The translations under genes were made by a program, and so were the position numbers. This document shows, piece by piece, positions 1 through 6,579 of a stretch of 6,579 nt of DNA. Origin of the DNA: Bordetella parapertussis (GTDB lineage: Bacteria > Pseudomonadota > Gammaproteobacteria > Burkholderiales > Burkholderiaceae_C); assembly GCA_945899335.1 (NCBI GenBank), contig CAMDIP010000077.1, positions 1 to 6,579 on the forward strand, written 5' to 3'. Under the pieces are notes generated by a model. The model was not told where the DNA came from and ran no database searches. It saw nothing but the letters and a program-made list of their open reading frames with translations. Positions within the stretch are counted from its first letter, which is position 1; every line of letters begins with the position of its first letter.

Positions 1-578
1 GTGGCGCCATCAATCAAAGCGCACTCTTCCAACTCGAAGGGAATAGAGCGGAAGTAGCCCATCAGCAACCAAGTGCAAAAGGGAATCAGGAAAGTGGGGT
101 AGGTGAGGATCAGCGCCCAGCGGGTGTCAAACAAGCCCAGCTTGAAAACGATGGTCGCCAAAGGGATGAACAAAATAGAGGGGGGCACCAAATAGGCCAG
201 AAAAATGCCCAAGCCCACTTGGCGCGAGCCTTTGAAGCGCAAGCGCTCAATGGCGTAAGCCGCCAGCACCGCACAAGCCAGCGACACCACGGTGGAGATG
301 ACAGAAATGAACACTGTGTTCCACAGCCACTCGGGGTAGGCGGTTTTAAACAGCAGTTTGTGGAAATGCTCCAAGGTGGGCTTGATCACCCAAAACGGGT
401 TGCCGTCACGCGAAAGCAATTCGTTGTTGGGCTTGACCGAGGTGATGACCATCCAGTAAAAAGGAAACAACAACACAAACACAAAAACACCCAGCGGCGC
501 GTATACCGTTACCCAACGGGTGCGTGCCGTGTCCAAATAGCCCATGCCTTGGCTATCGTCGTCTTTTGCGTCGCTCAT
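1..578 (-). CDS. Carbohydrate ABC transporter permease, MalG-like (partial)
   Basis: This is the second inner-membrane subunit of the importer and the last gene of the operon visible here. The left edge cuts it after 192 full codons; MalG-type proteins usually have about 270-300 residues, so roughly 80-100 are missing. The protein begins MSDAKDDDSQGMGYLDTART, a polar cytoplasmic tail. Hydrophobic segments follow at about residues 24-46 (ending FPFYWMVITSVKP, typical of MalG proteins), 86-109, 120-146 and 152-175. The visible part ends inside the EAA loop that docks on the ATPase (ELEECALIDGA, residues 182-192). A Cys (186) stands where the motif usually has Ala. The start codon overlaps the stop of the upstream permease in an ATGA, so translation is probably coupled. 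The family assignment is firm; the substrate is not known. Confidence 0.93.
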   Translation of the reverse strand, partial: MSDAKDDDSQGMGYLDTARTRWVTVYAPLGVFVFVLLFPFYWMVITSVKPNNELLSRDGNPFWVIKPTLEHFHKLLFKTAYPEWLWNTVFISVISTVVSLACAVLAAYAIERLRFKGSRQVGLGIFLAYLVPPSILFIPLATIVFKLGLFDTRWALILTYPTFLIPFCTWLLMGYFRSIPFELEECALIDGA

Positions 579-1477
579 TTGTCAGTGCCCCCTTGCTGCC
601 AGGCGCGTCTCTGCAACCCGAAGTAACTGAATAAAATTGCGGCCAGCAAAAAAGGCACCATGGAAATGGCAATTGCTGCGCCTTCGCCTAAAGCCCCGCC
701 GGAGATGGCGCGTTGAAAAGACAGCGTGGCCATGAGGTGGGTTGCGTTAAGGGGCCCACCGCGTGTGATGACGTAAATCAACTGAAAGTCGGTGAAGGTA
801 AAGAGCACCGAAAACGTCATCACCACCGCAATCATGGGGGTGAGCAAGGGTAAGGTGATATGGCGGAATCGCTGCCAAGCTGTGGCGCCGTCGATGGCTG
901 CGGCTTCGTACAACGATGGGGAAATGGTTTGCAACCCAGCCAGCAAGGTGATGGCCACAAACGGCACACCGCGCCACACATTGGCGGCTAACACAGAGAA
1001 ACGTGCGTTCCAAGGGTCGCCTAAGAAGTCGATGTAGTTGTCAATCCAACCGGCTTTGACCAGCACCCAACTGATGATGGAAAACTGCGCGTCGTAGAGC
1101 CACCAAAAAGCGATGGCCGACAAAGCGGTGGGCACGATGTAGGGCAACAAAATGACCGAGCGAAAAAAGGTTTTAAAGGGCAGTCGCTCATTGAGCAAAA
1201 TCGCCAACCACAAGCCCAGAAAAAACTTTAAGACGCTGGCCACAAAGGTATAGAACAAGGTGTTGAACAAGGCCAAACGGGTGACCGCATCGTCCCATAA
1301 AAACTCGTAGTTCTCTAGGCCGACGAACATGCCCTCGCGCCCGACCTTGGTGTCGGTAAAGCCCAGCCAAATCCCTAAACCCAGCGGGTAGGTGAGAAAG
1401 ACGACCAGCAACAAAGTGGCGGGCAGCATGAACAGCAGGCCCAGCCCGTTGCGACTGTTTTGCAGGCGATTTAGCAT
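575..1477 (-). CDS. Carbohydrate ABC transporter permease, MalF-like
   Basis: This is the first inner-membrane subunit of a CUT1 importer, 300 residues. Hydrophobic segments are visible at about 12-38, 68-95, 104-127, 158-183, 212-236 and 266-288, giving the usual six spans. The EAA cytoplasmic loop is intact: LYEAAAIDGATAWQRF at about 189-204, followed by RHITLPLLTP, matching the family pattern EAA-x(3)-G...LP. The extracellular stretch VGLENYEFLWDD (52-63) is also typical of MalF/UgpA-type proteins. The ATG shares one base with the stop of the solute-binding gene (TGATG). No clear Shine-Dalgarno sequence precedes it, so coupling to upstream translation is likely. It should form a heterodimer with the next gene's product. 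The protein is complete, with no sign of a frameshift. The substrate cannot be inferred from this subunit. Confidence 0.95.
   Translation of the reverse strand: MLNRLQNSRNGLGLLFMLPATLLLVVFLTYPLGLGIWLGFTDTKVGREGMFVGLENYEFLWDDAVTRLALFNTLFYTFVASVLKFFLGLWLAILLNERLPFKTFFRSVILLPYIVPTALSAIAFWWLYDAQFSIISWVLVKAGWIDNYIDFLGDPWNARFSVLAANVWRGVPFVAITLLAGLQTISPSLYEAAAIDGATAWQRFRHITLPLLTPMIAVVMTFSVLFTFTDFQLIYVITRGGPLNATHLMATLSFQRAISGGALGEGAAIAISMVPFLLAAILFSYFGLQRRAWQQGGTDK
588..594 (-). promoter_or_regulatory. Ribosome binding site of the MalG-like permease gene
   Basis: On the minus strand AAGGGGG lies 9 nt before the ATG at 578, inside the last codons of the upstream permease gene. It supports the start at 578, together with the ATGA overlap. 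Confidence 0.5.
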
Positions 1478-2796
1478 CAGCTTTTGTAGTAGCGTTCAGC
1501 GCGTTTTTGGGCGCGTTGGGCTGCTTCAGCAGGGGTTTTAGAGCCCGAGCCGGCTTCGGCCACCATATTGCAAACGATGAAGTCGGCCATGGCACCCGCA
1601 GAGGCGTAGCCCAACTGACCGGCATAGCCCGAAGGGCGCATGTTTTTCACCGAATCGCGGTAGGGTGTGTGTTTGGGGTCAACCGTCCAGATCGGGTTTT
1701 TGCCATAGGCGGCCAAGGGGTGCGACACATAGCCACCTGCGCCTTGCAACCAAGCGCCGTACTGCTCTTCTTCCATCATGAAGCGCAAAAATTCTTTGGC
1801 TGCATTGGGGTACTTGGTGTACTTGAAAATCATTTGGTTGAAAAACAGGTGGTACTCGGTGGGGATGCCCACAGGGCCCATAGGGAAGGGTGCGTGCCCA
1901 ATGTCTGCAGCCAGCGCTTTCACCGCAGGGTTGTCGGAGTTTTTGGCCGCATAGTAAATGGAAATGCCGTTGTTGGTGACGCTGAGTTGGCCATCTAAAA
2001 ACGCTTTGTTGTTATTAGGGTCAAGCCACGACAAGGTGCCAGGGATAAAGGTGGCATAAAGCTCTTTGGCGAACTCCAAAGCTTTGATGGTTTGCGGACT
2101 GTTGATGATCACCTTGTTATTTTTGTCGACGATGGAGCCGCCAAAGGCCCAAATGAGCCAGTGCGTCCAACCGCTGTCGCCGGTAGCATTGCCCAACGCC
2201 ATGCCGCCCGGGGTGCCCTTGGCCTTGAGGGCTTGGAACATTTTCAAAAAACCATCGGTGTTTTTTGGAAAGCTGTTGATACCTGCTGCCTTGAGGTAGC
2301 TTTGGCGGTAGACCATGATGGCGCCGCTGGCTCCCAGCGGTACGCCTATCCATTTCTTGCCATCGGGCTTGAGGTAGGTCTCGCAAGCGGGGTACCAGCC
2401 GCCGTATTTTTTGCCCAAGTAGTCGCACACGTCTGATACGTCGAGCAGTTTGTCGGGGTAGAGGTTGGCGTCGTCGTTGGTGGACAAAATAATGTCGGGG
2501 CCCGCGCCTGTGTTAGCGGCGACTGCCGCTTTGGGACGCACATCTTCCCAGCCCTCGTTGTCCACCCGCACCTCGATACCGGTTTTCTCGGTGAACTTTT
2601 TGACATTGGCCAAGTAGGTGTCAATGTCACCCTGCACAAAGCGGCTCCAGCGCAGCACCCGCAGCTTGGCGTCTTTCTCGGGCACATTAGTCCATTGCGC
2701 ACTAGCGGGGGTACTGAAGAGCATGGGCGCGGCAGCCACAGCGCCGGTGGCAACACTGGTGGATTGGATGAATTGGCGACGGGTGGTTTCGGTCAT
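1477..2796 (-). CDS. Extracellular solute-binding protein, family 1, Tat-exported
   Basis: This 439-residue periplasmic binding protein captures the substrate for the importer. Its N-terminus is a twin-arginine signal: TTRRQFIQS at residues 4-12, a hydrophobic Ala/Val-rich core (about 13-28), then ASA|Q, which predicts cleavage after residue 33. The mature part begins WTNVPEKDAKLRVLRWSRF. It shows family-1 (CUT1) features: FTEKTGIEVRVD near 67-78, a GPDIILS segment near 98-104, WIGVPLGASGAIMVYRQSYL in the hinge region, and KYPNAAKEFLRFM towards the C-terminus. No lipobox Cys is present. The start at 2796 is supported by a perfect AGGAGG 4 nt upstream and by the signal peptide. The gene lies 35 nt after the ATPase gene and overlaps the permease gene by one base. 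Tat export suggests folding before transport. The ligand is unknown: I do not recognise a substrate-specific signature for maltose, glycerol-3-phosphate or trehalose. Confidence 0.94.
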   Translation of the reverse strand: MTETTRRQFIQSTSVATGAVAAAPMLFSTPASAQWTNVPEKDAKLRVLRWSRFVQGDIDTYLANVKKFTEKTGIEVRVDNEGWEDVRPKAAVAANTGAGPDIILSTNDDANLYPDKLLDVSDVCDYLGKKYGGWYPACETYLKPDGKKWIGVPLGASGAIMVYRQSYLKAAGINSFPKNTDGFLKMFQALKAKGTPGGMALGNATGDSGWTHWLIWAFGGSIVDKNNKVIINSPQTIKALEFAKELYATFIPGTLSWLDPNNNKAFLDGQLSVTNNGISIYYAAKNSDNPAVKALAADIGHAPFPMGPVGIPTEYHLFFNQMIFKYTKYPNAAKEFLRFMMEEEQYGAWLQGAGGYVSHPLAAYGKNPIWTVDPKHTPYRDSVKNMRPSGYAGQLGYASAGAMADFIVCNMVAEAGSGSKTPAEAAQRAQKRAERYYKS

Positions 2797-2800
2797 AAAG

Positions 2801-2806
2801 CCTCCT
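2801..2806 (-). promoter_or_regulatory. Strong ribosome binding site of the solute-binding protein gene
   Basis: Perfect AGGAGG on the minus strand, 4 nt before the ATG at 2796. It is the best Shine-Dalgarno sequence in the operon, which fits the high output that binding proteins usually need relative to the other subunits. Confidence 0.75.
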
Positions 2807-2831
2807 GTGGCAATGGGGTTGGGTGTGCGCG

Positions 2832-3896
<1,065 letters not shown>

Positions 3897-4056
3897 GAAA
3901 ACTCCGCAAGAGGGTGTGCGCACAAGGCGCATCATTGAAATTGAGCTTACCCGCCGATGCTACGGCGTCCATCAGGGCTAACCCGTTGACAAAGCCTACA
4001 TTCTGAGCAGTGTTGGCGGTTATGCTGTGGCTCTTCCTTTGTAACCGAGACACACC
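3897..4056. promoter_or_regulatory. Divergent intergenic control region between importer operon and denD-like gene
   Basis: This 160-bp gap must hold the promoters for both the minus-strand importer operon and the plus-strand dehydrogenase gene. Visible elements are a perfect 10-bp palindrome TGTGCGCACA at 3915-3924, just upstream of the ATPase ribosome binding site, and a consensus -35-like TTGACA at 3986-3991 on the plus strand. No good -10 box sits 16-18 nt after the TTGACA. TATGCT at 4021-4026 is a weak -10 candidate, but it lacks a matching -35. The plus-strand gene has only a weak ribosome binding site (GAG at 4047-4049, 7 nt before the ATG). The layout implies that the two transcripts could share one regulator. 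No regulator gene lies in the window, and the exact promoters cannot be called by eye. Confidence 0.55.
3902..3905 (-). promoter_or_regulatory. Ribosome binding site deciding the ATPase start
   Basis: GGAG on the minus strand lies 5 nt before the ATG at 3896. It favours this start over the in-frame ATG at 3935, which would add 13 residues not typical of the family. Confidence 0.6.
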
Positions 4057-5058
4057 ATGAAGCTGTTGATCACCGGCGGCGCCGGATTCTTAGGCGCTCG
4101 CTTGGCACGTACCCTGTTGGCCAAAGGCACACTTGCTGGCCAAACACTCACCCAAGTGGTTTTGGCTGATCAATTTCCCGCCCCAGCCGATTTGGCGGCA
4201 GACCCACGTGTACAGGTGCTGACCGGTCCTTTGTTGGACCAATGCGCTGGTTTCGTGCAAGCCAAATTCGGTGGCGTGTTCCATCTGGCCTCTGCGGTCT
4301 CAGGCGAGTGCGAAGCCGATTTTGATTTGGGTATGCGCTCCAACGTGGACAGCACCCGCGCTTTGCTGGACGCCTTGCGTTCGGCTGGCAATAAGCCGCG
4401 TTTGCTGTTCAGCAGCTCGGTGGCGGTGTATGGCCCCGACCCAGCCCACCCTTTACCCGATGTGGTCACCGACGACACCTTCACCACGCCGCAAACTTCG
4501 TATGGAGCGCAAAAGCTGATGTGTGAGTACATGGTTGCTGACTACAGCCGCAAAGGCTTTATCGATGGCCGCAGCGCCCGCCTGATGACGGTCAGTGTGC
4601 GCCCTGGCAAGCCCAACGGTGCAGCTTCTTCGTTTTTCAGCGGCATCTTGCGTGAACCTTTGGCGGGTGAAGAATCTATTTGCCCCGTGGATGCCACTGT
4701 CTCGCACCCCGTGTCGTCACCTAGCGTCACGGTGCGCAGTTTGATTGCGATTTTTGAAGCCAGCGCCGAGGAGTTCCAAGGTCGCAGCGCCATGAATTTG
4801 CCGGCCCTGAATGTGACGGTGCAGCAAATGCTCGATGCCTTGGAGGCGGTGGCCGGTCCTGCGGTGCGAGCCCGTGTGAAATTTCAACGCGATGAGCGCG
4901 TCGCTGGCATCGTCGCCAATTGGCCCAAGGGCGCCAAAGCTTTGCGCGCCCCGCGTTTGGGTTTGCAACCTGATGCCAATTTCCAAGACGTTATTCGCCA
5001 GTACATCGATGACTGCAAGGCAGCAGGTTTGGAGAGCACCGCGCTTAAAGGGCTCTAA
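4057..5058 (+). CDS. denD: D-erythronate dehydrogenase-like NAD-dependent SDR (DenD family)
   Basis: This 333-residue extended short-chain dehydrogenase most resembles DenD, which oxidises D-erythronate to 2-dehydro-D-erythronate with NAD in the cytoplasm. The Rossmann motif TGGAGFLG is at residues 6-13, immediately after the first strand, which supports the ATG at 4057. Asp38 ends the second strand (VVLADQF), as expected for NAD preference. The catalytic set is Ser119-121 in FSSSVAVYG with Tyr149 and Lys153 in SYGAQK. Two stretches are family marks from memory: SGECEADFDLGMRSN (82-96) and VRPGKPNGAASSFFSGILRE (181-200). The latter separates DenD-like proteins from ordinary sugar-nucleotide epimerases. 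The gene diverges from the importer and converges on a sugar-acid dehydratase, which fits aldonate catabolism. No otnI, otnC or ltnD partner is visible, so the true substrate could be another small aldonate. The family is well supported; the exact substrate is inferred. Confidence 0.82.
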   Translation: MKLLITGGAGFLGARLARTLLAKGTLAGQTLTQVVLADQFPAPADLAADPRVQVLTGPLLDQCAGFVQAKFGGVFHLASAVSGECEADFDLGMRSNVDSTRALLDALRSAGNKPRLLFSSSVAVYGPDPAHPLPDVVTDDTFTTPQTSYGAQKLMCEYMVADYSRKGFIDGRSARLMTVSVRPGKPNGAASSFFSGILREPLAGEESICPVDATVSHPVSSPSVTVRSLIAIFEASAEEFQGRSAMNLPALNVTVQQMLDALEAVAGPAVRARVKFQRDERVAGIVANWPKGAKALRAPRLGLQPDANFQDVIRQYIDDCKAAGLESTALKGL

Positions 5059-5059
5059 C

Positions 5060-5222
5060 TGTCATTGCGACCTACTTCGTTATTGCGAGCGAAGCGAAGC
5101 AATCTCTATCGCCAAGCCGCACGCCGCAGGCTCGGCCTCGCCTCCATGCTGGCACAACGTCGGCTACGGCCGACCTGCGACACACGCCTTTTTTGTTTGC
5201 TACTTCGTCCTTCGCAGTGACA
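5060..5222. repeat. Dispersed repeat with imperfect terminal inverted repeats (MITE/REP-like)
   Basis: The element fills most of the gap after the denD-like gene, starting one base past its stop codon. Its ends are TGTCATTGCGA (5060-5070) and TCGCAGTGACA (5212-5222), which are inverted copies matching at 10 of 11 bases. Inside are a second ATTGCGA copy (5082-5088), a GCGAAGCGAAGC core, arms ATTGC/GCAAT (5082-5086 and 5099-5103), a direct repeat TACTTCGT (5073-5080 and 5201-5208) and a small hairpin, GTCGGC/GCCGAC with loop TACG (5159-5174). The core strongly resembles short repeats scattered through many proteobacterial genomes, which are often misread as small proteins containing CERSEAIS or DCFASLA. 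It carries no transposase, so any movement would need help in trans. That it is multi-copy is known from the motif, not shown by this window. Confidence 0.7.
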
Positions 5223-5262
5223 AGCCTAAAAGCGTTCGCCTTTAATGGTTGTGGTGAAGTCA

Positions 5263-5283
5263 TCACATTGCTGCGCAATGTGA
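5263..5283. other. Perfect hairpin, 9-bp stem with 3-nt loop
   Basis: TCACATTGC and GCAATGTGA pair perfectly around the loop TGC. It lies in the gap between the two convergent genes, just past the dispersed repeat and 9 nt from a second, longer hairpin. Neither strand has a T-tract directly after it, so it is not a classical intrinsic terminator. It may cap or stabilise transcript ends, or be part of the repeat cluster. Confidence 0.5.
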
Positions 5284-5292
5284 GCCTTCCCC

Positions 5293-5323
5293 CAATCACT
5301 GAAAACAAAGTTTTCAGTGATTG
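5293..5323. terminator. Perfect 14-bp hairpin spanning the dehydratase stop codon; possible bidirectional terminator
   Basis: CAATCACTGAAAAC (5293-5306) and GTTTTCAGTGATTG (5310-5323) are perfect inverted copies around AAA. The stop codon of the minus-strand dehydratase (5314-5316) and its last two sense codons lie inside one arm. Its place between convergent genes suggests a role in ending transcription or protecting 3' ends on both strands. Against a classical intrinsic terminator, the stem is AT-rich in its loop-side half and no T-run follows on either strand (TCCTTAGG on plus, GGGAAGG on minus). Confidence 0.45.
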
Positions 5324-6579
5324 TCCTTAGGCACAAAGGAGCCGCGCTTGCCGCGTAAAAAGTCCAAGTCGGCGCCTTCATCGGCTTGCGTCACATGGTC
5401 TATGTAGAGCTTCCAATAACCTGAATCCAGCGCCGGCGCAGGCGCCGTCCAAGCCGCGCGGCGCTGGGCTAATTCGGCGTCACTCACATGCAAATGCAGC
5501 CTTCGCTCGGGCACATTGAGTTCGATCATGTCACCGTTATGCACCAAGGCCAGCGTGCCGCCTGCTGCAGCCTCGGGCACCGCATGTAAGACCACCGTGC
5601 CGTAAGCGGTGCCACTCATTCGGGCGTCGCTGATGCGCACCATGTCGGTGATGCCTTTTCTGAGCACTTTGGGTGGCAAGGGCATATTACCCACCTCCGC
5701 CATGCCAGGGTAGCCTTTGGGGCCGCAGTTTTTCAGAACCAGAACGCAGGTTTCGTCGACGTCCAAGTTTTCGTCGTCGATGCGGGCGTGGAAATCGTCG
5801 ATGTTTTCAAACACCACGGCGCGACCAGTGTGCACCATCAATTCGGGTGAGGCCGCACTGGGTTTGATGACCGCGCCGCGCTCGGCCAAATTACCACGCA
5901 GTACCGCAATGCCAGCCTTGTCTTTGAAGGGTTCGGCAAACGGCTTGATGACTCTCGCGTCGTAGTTGACCGCATCAGCCATGTTGTCCGCCACGCTGTG
6001 GCCGCTGGAGGTAACAATGCTGGTGTGCAGCAGGTGAGCGATTTCTTTCATCACCACTTGCAAGCCACCGGCATAACAAAAATCTTCCATCAGGTGGTCG
6101 CCTGAGGGTTGCAAATTCAGCAAGCAAGGCAAGTCTGAGGCCAAACGGTCGAAGTCGTCCACGCTCAAAGGCACACCCAAGCGCCCTGCGATGGCGATCA
6201 AATGGACCACGGCATTGGTGGACCCCCCAATCGCTGCCAATGTTTTTATGGCGTTTTCAAATGCTTCACGCGTCAAGATGGAGGAGAGTTTTTGGTCGGC
6301 ATGCACCATCTCGACGATGCGCCGCCCAGAATTGCGGGCCAACACATTGCGCCTTCCATCCACGGCGGGGTAAGCGGCGTTGCCTGGCAAACCCACGCCC
6401 AAGGCTTCGACCATGCAGGCCATGGTGGACGCTGTGCCCATGGTCATGCAGTGGCCATGGCTGCGGTGCATACAGCTCTCGGCTTCGAAAAAGTCAGCCA
6501 GTTTCAAGGTGCCGGCGCGCACTTGCTCGCTCATGCTCCACATGCCGGTGCCAGAGCCTAACTCTTGGCCACGCCATTT
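5314..6579 (-). CDS. IlvD/Edd-family sugar-acid dehydratase, L-arabinonate dehydratase-like (partial)
   Basis: This cytoplasmic Fe-S enzyme probably dehydrates an aldonate (L-arabinonate, D-xylonate or similar) to its 2-keto-3-deoxy acid. The right edge removes the N-terminus: 421 codons are visible and the family has about 570-600. The frame stays open to base 6579, starting KWRGQELGSGTG, so the ATG at 6543 is internal. Visible marks are MHRSHGHCMTMGTASTM, with the third cluster Cys at visible residue 44; AAIGGSTNAVVHL; LMEDFCYAGG; CGPKGYPGMAEVGNMPLP; and DARMSGTAYGTVV, with the proposed catalytic Ser at visible residue 322. That Ser lies 99 residues from the C-terminus. From memory this equals the spacing in the Rhizobium L-arabinonate dehydratase. 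The ending DHVTQADEGADLDFL...KDNH also fits the sugar-acid branch rather than IlvD of isoleucine-valine synthesis. The other two cluster Cys and the Mg-binding Lys lie outside the window. Exact substrate is uncertain. Confidence 0.92.
   Translation of the reverse strand, partial: KWRGQELGSGTGMWSMSEQVRAGTLKLADFFEAESCMHRSHGHCMTMGTASTMACMVEALGVGLPGNAAYPAVDGRRNVLARNSGRRIVEMVHADQKLSSILTREAFENAIKTLAAIGGSTNAVVHLIAIAGRLGVPLSVDDFDRLASDLPCLLNLQPSGDHLMEDFCYAGGLQVVMKEIAHLLHTSIVTSSGHSVADNMADAVNYDARVIKPFAEPFKDKAGIAVLRGNLAERGAVIKPSAASPELMVHTGRAVVFENIDDFHARIDDENLDVDETCVLVLKNCGPKGYPGMAEVGNMPLPPKVLRKGITDMVRISDARMSGTAYGTVVLHAVPEAAAGGTLALVHNGDMIELNVPERRLHLHVSDAELAQRRAAWTAPAPALDSGYWKLYIDHVTQADEGADLDFLRGKRGSFVPKDNH

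Noticed and set aside
219..626. Plus-strand open frame of 135 codons opposite the MalG-like gene
   Set aside because: It is antisense to a clearly coding permease frame, has no recognisable domain and shows low-complexity His/Gln-rich composition typical of shadow frames.
3986..4026. Complete sigma-70 promoter for the denD-like gene using TTGACA at 3986
   Set aside because: No acceptable -10 lies 16-18 nt downstream, and TATGCT at 4021 is 29 nt after the -35-like box. It is recorded only as part of the control region.
5159..5194. Hairpin GTCGGC/GCCGAC followed by six T (5189-5194) as an intrinsic terminator of the denD-like gene
   Set aside because: The T-run starts 14 nt after the stem, too far for a standard intrinsic terminator, and both parts lie inside the dispersed repeat.
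5072..5308. Small open frames on both strands through the gap, including peptides containing CERSEAIS and DCFASLA
   Set aside because: These are translations of the dispersed repeat and are a known kind of spurious call. No ribosome binding site or recognisable domain was seen.
5314..6579. Calling the dehydratase IlvD (dihydroxy-acid dehydratase of branched-chain amino acid synthesis)
   Set aside because: LMEDFCYAGG, CGPKGYPGMAEVGNMPLP and the C-terminal DHVTQADEGADLDFL fit the sugar-acid branch of the family, as does the neighbourhood.

Overview
The window looks like a piece of a betaproteobacterial chromosome, probably Burkholderiales and perhaps Comamonadaceae. This rests on moderately GC-rich coding, the style of the transporter and sugar-acid proteins, and a dispersed repeat carrying the GCGAGCGAAGCGAAGC-type core. 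The taxon is inferred from pattern only; no search was run. It holds five protein genes, two of them cut by the window edges, with very little free DNA.

Bases 1-3896 are a compact minus-strand operon for a CUT1-type carbohydrate ABC importer. It is read from right to left: MalK/UgpC-like ATPase (2832-3896), Tat-exported solute-binding protein (1477-2796), MalF-like permease (575-1477) and MalG-like permease (1-578, C-terminus beyond the left edge). The gap between the first two genes is 35 nt. The last two junctions overlap (TGATG and ATGA), as expected for translational coupling. The imported substrate cannot be read from the sequence.

Bases 3897-4056 are a 160-bp divergent control region. 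From it a plus-strand gene (4057-5058) runs the other way. It encodes an extended short-chain dehydrogenase very like DenD, D-erythronate dehydrogenase.

Bases 5059-5313 separate that gene from a convergent minus-strand gene. This gap holds a repeat of about 160 bp with imperfect terminal inverted repeats (5060-5222), followed by two perfect hairpins (5263-5283 and 5293-5323). The second hairpin contains the stop codon of the converging gene. Bases 5314-6579 are the C-terminal 421 codons of an IlvD/Edd-family dehydratase of the sugar-acid (L-arabinonate/D-xylonate-like) branch.

Together, the importer, an aldonate dehydrogenase and an aldonate dehydratase suggest a locus for taking up and breaking down a sugar, polyol or sugar acid. 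The parts belong to known families. The points most worth a second look are the unassigned substrate and pathway, and the structured intergenic region between the convergent genes. I found no convincing evidence of an undescribed system.
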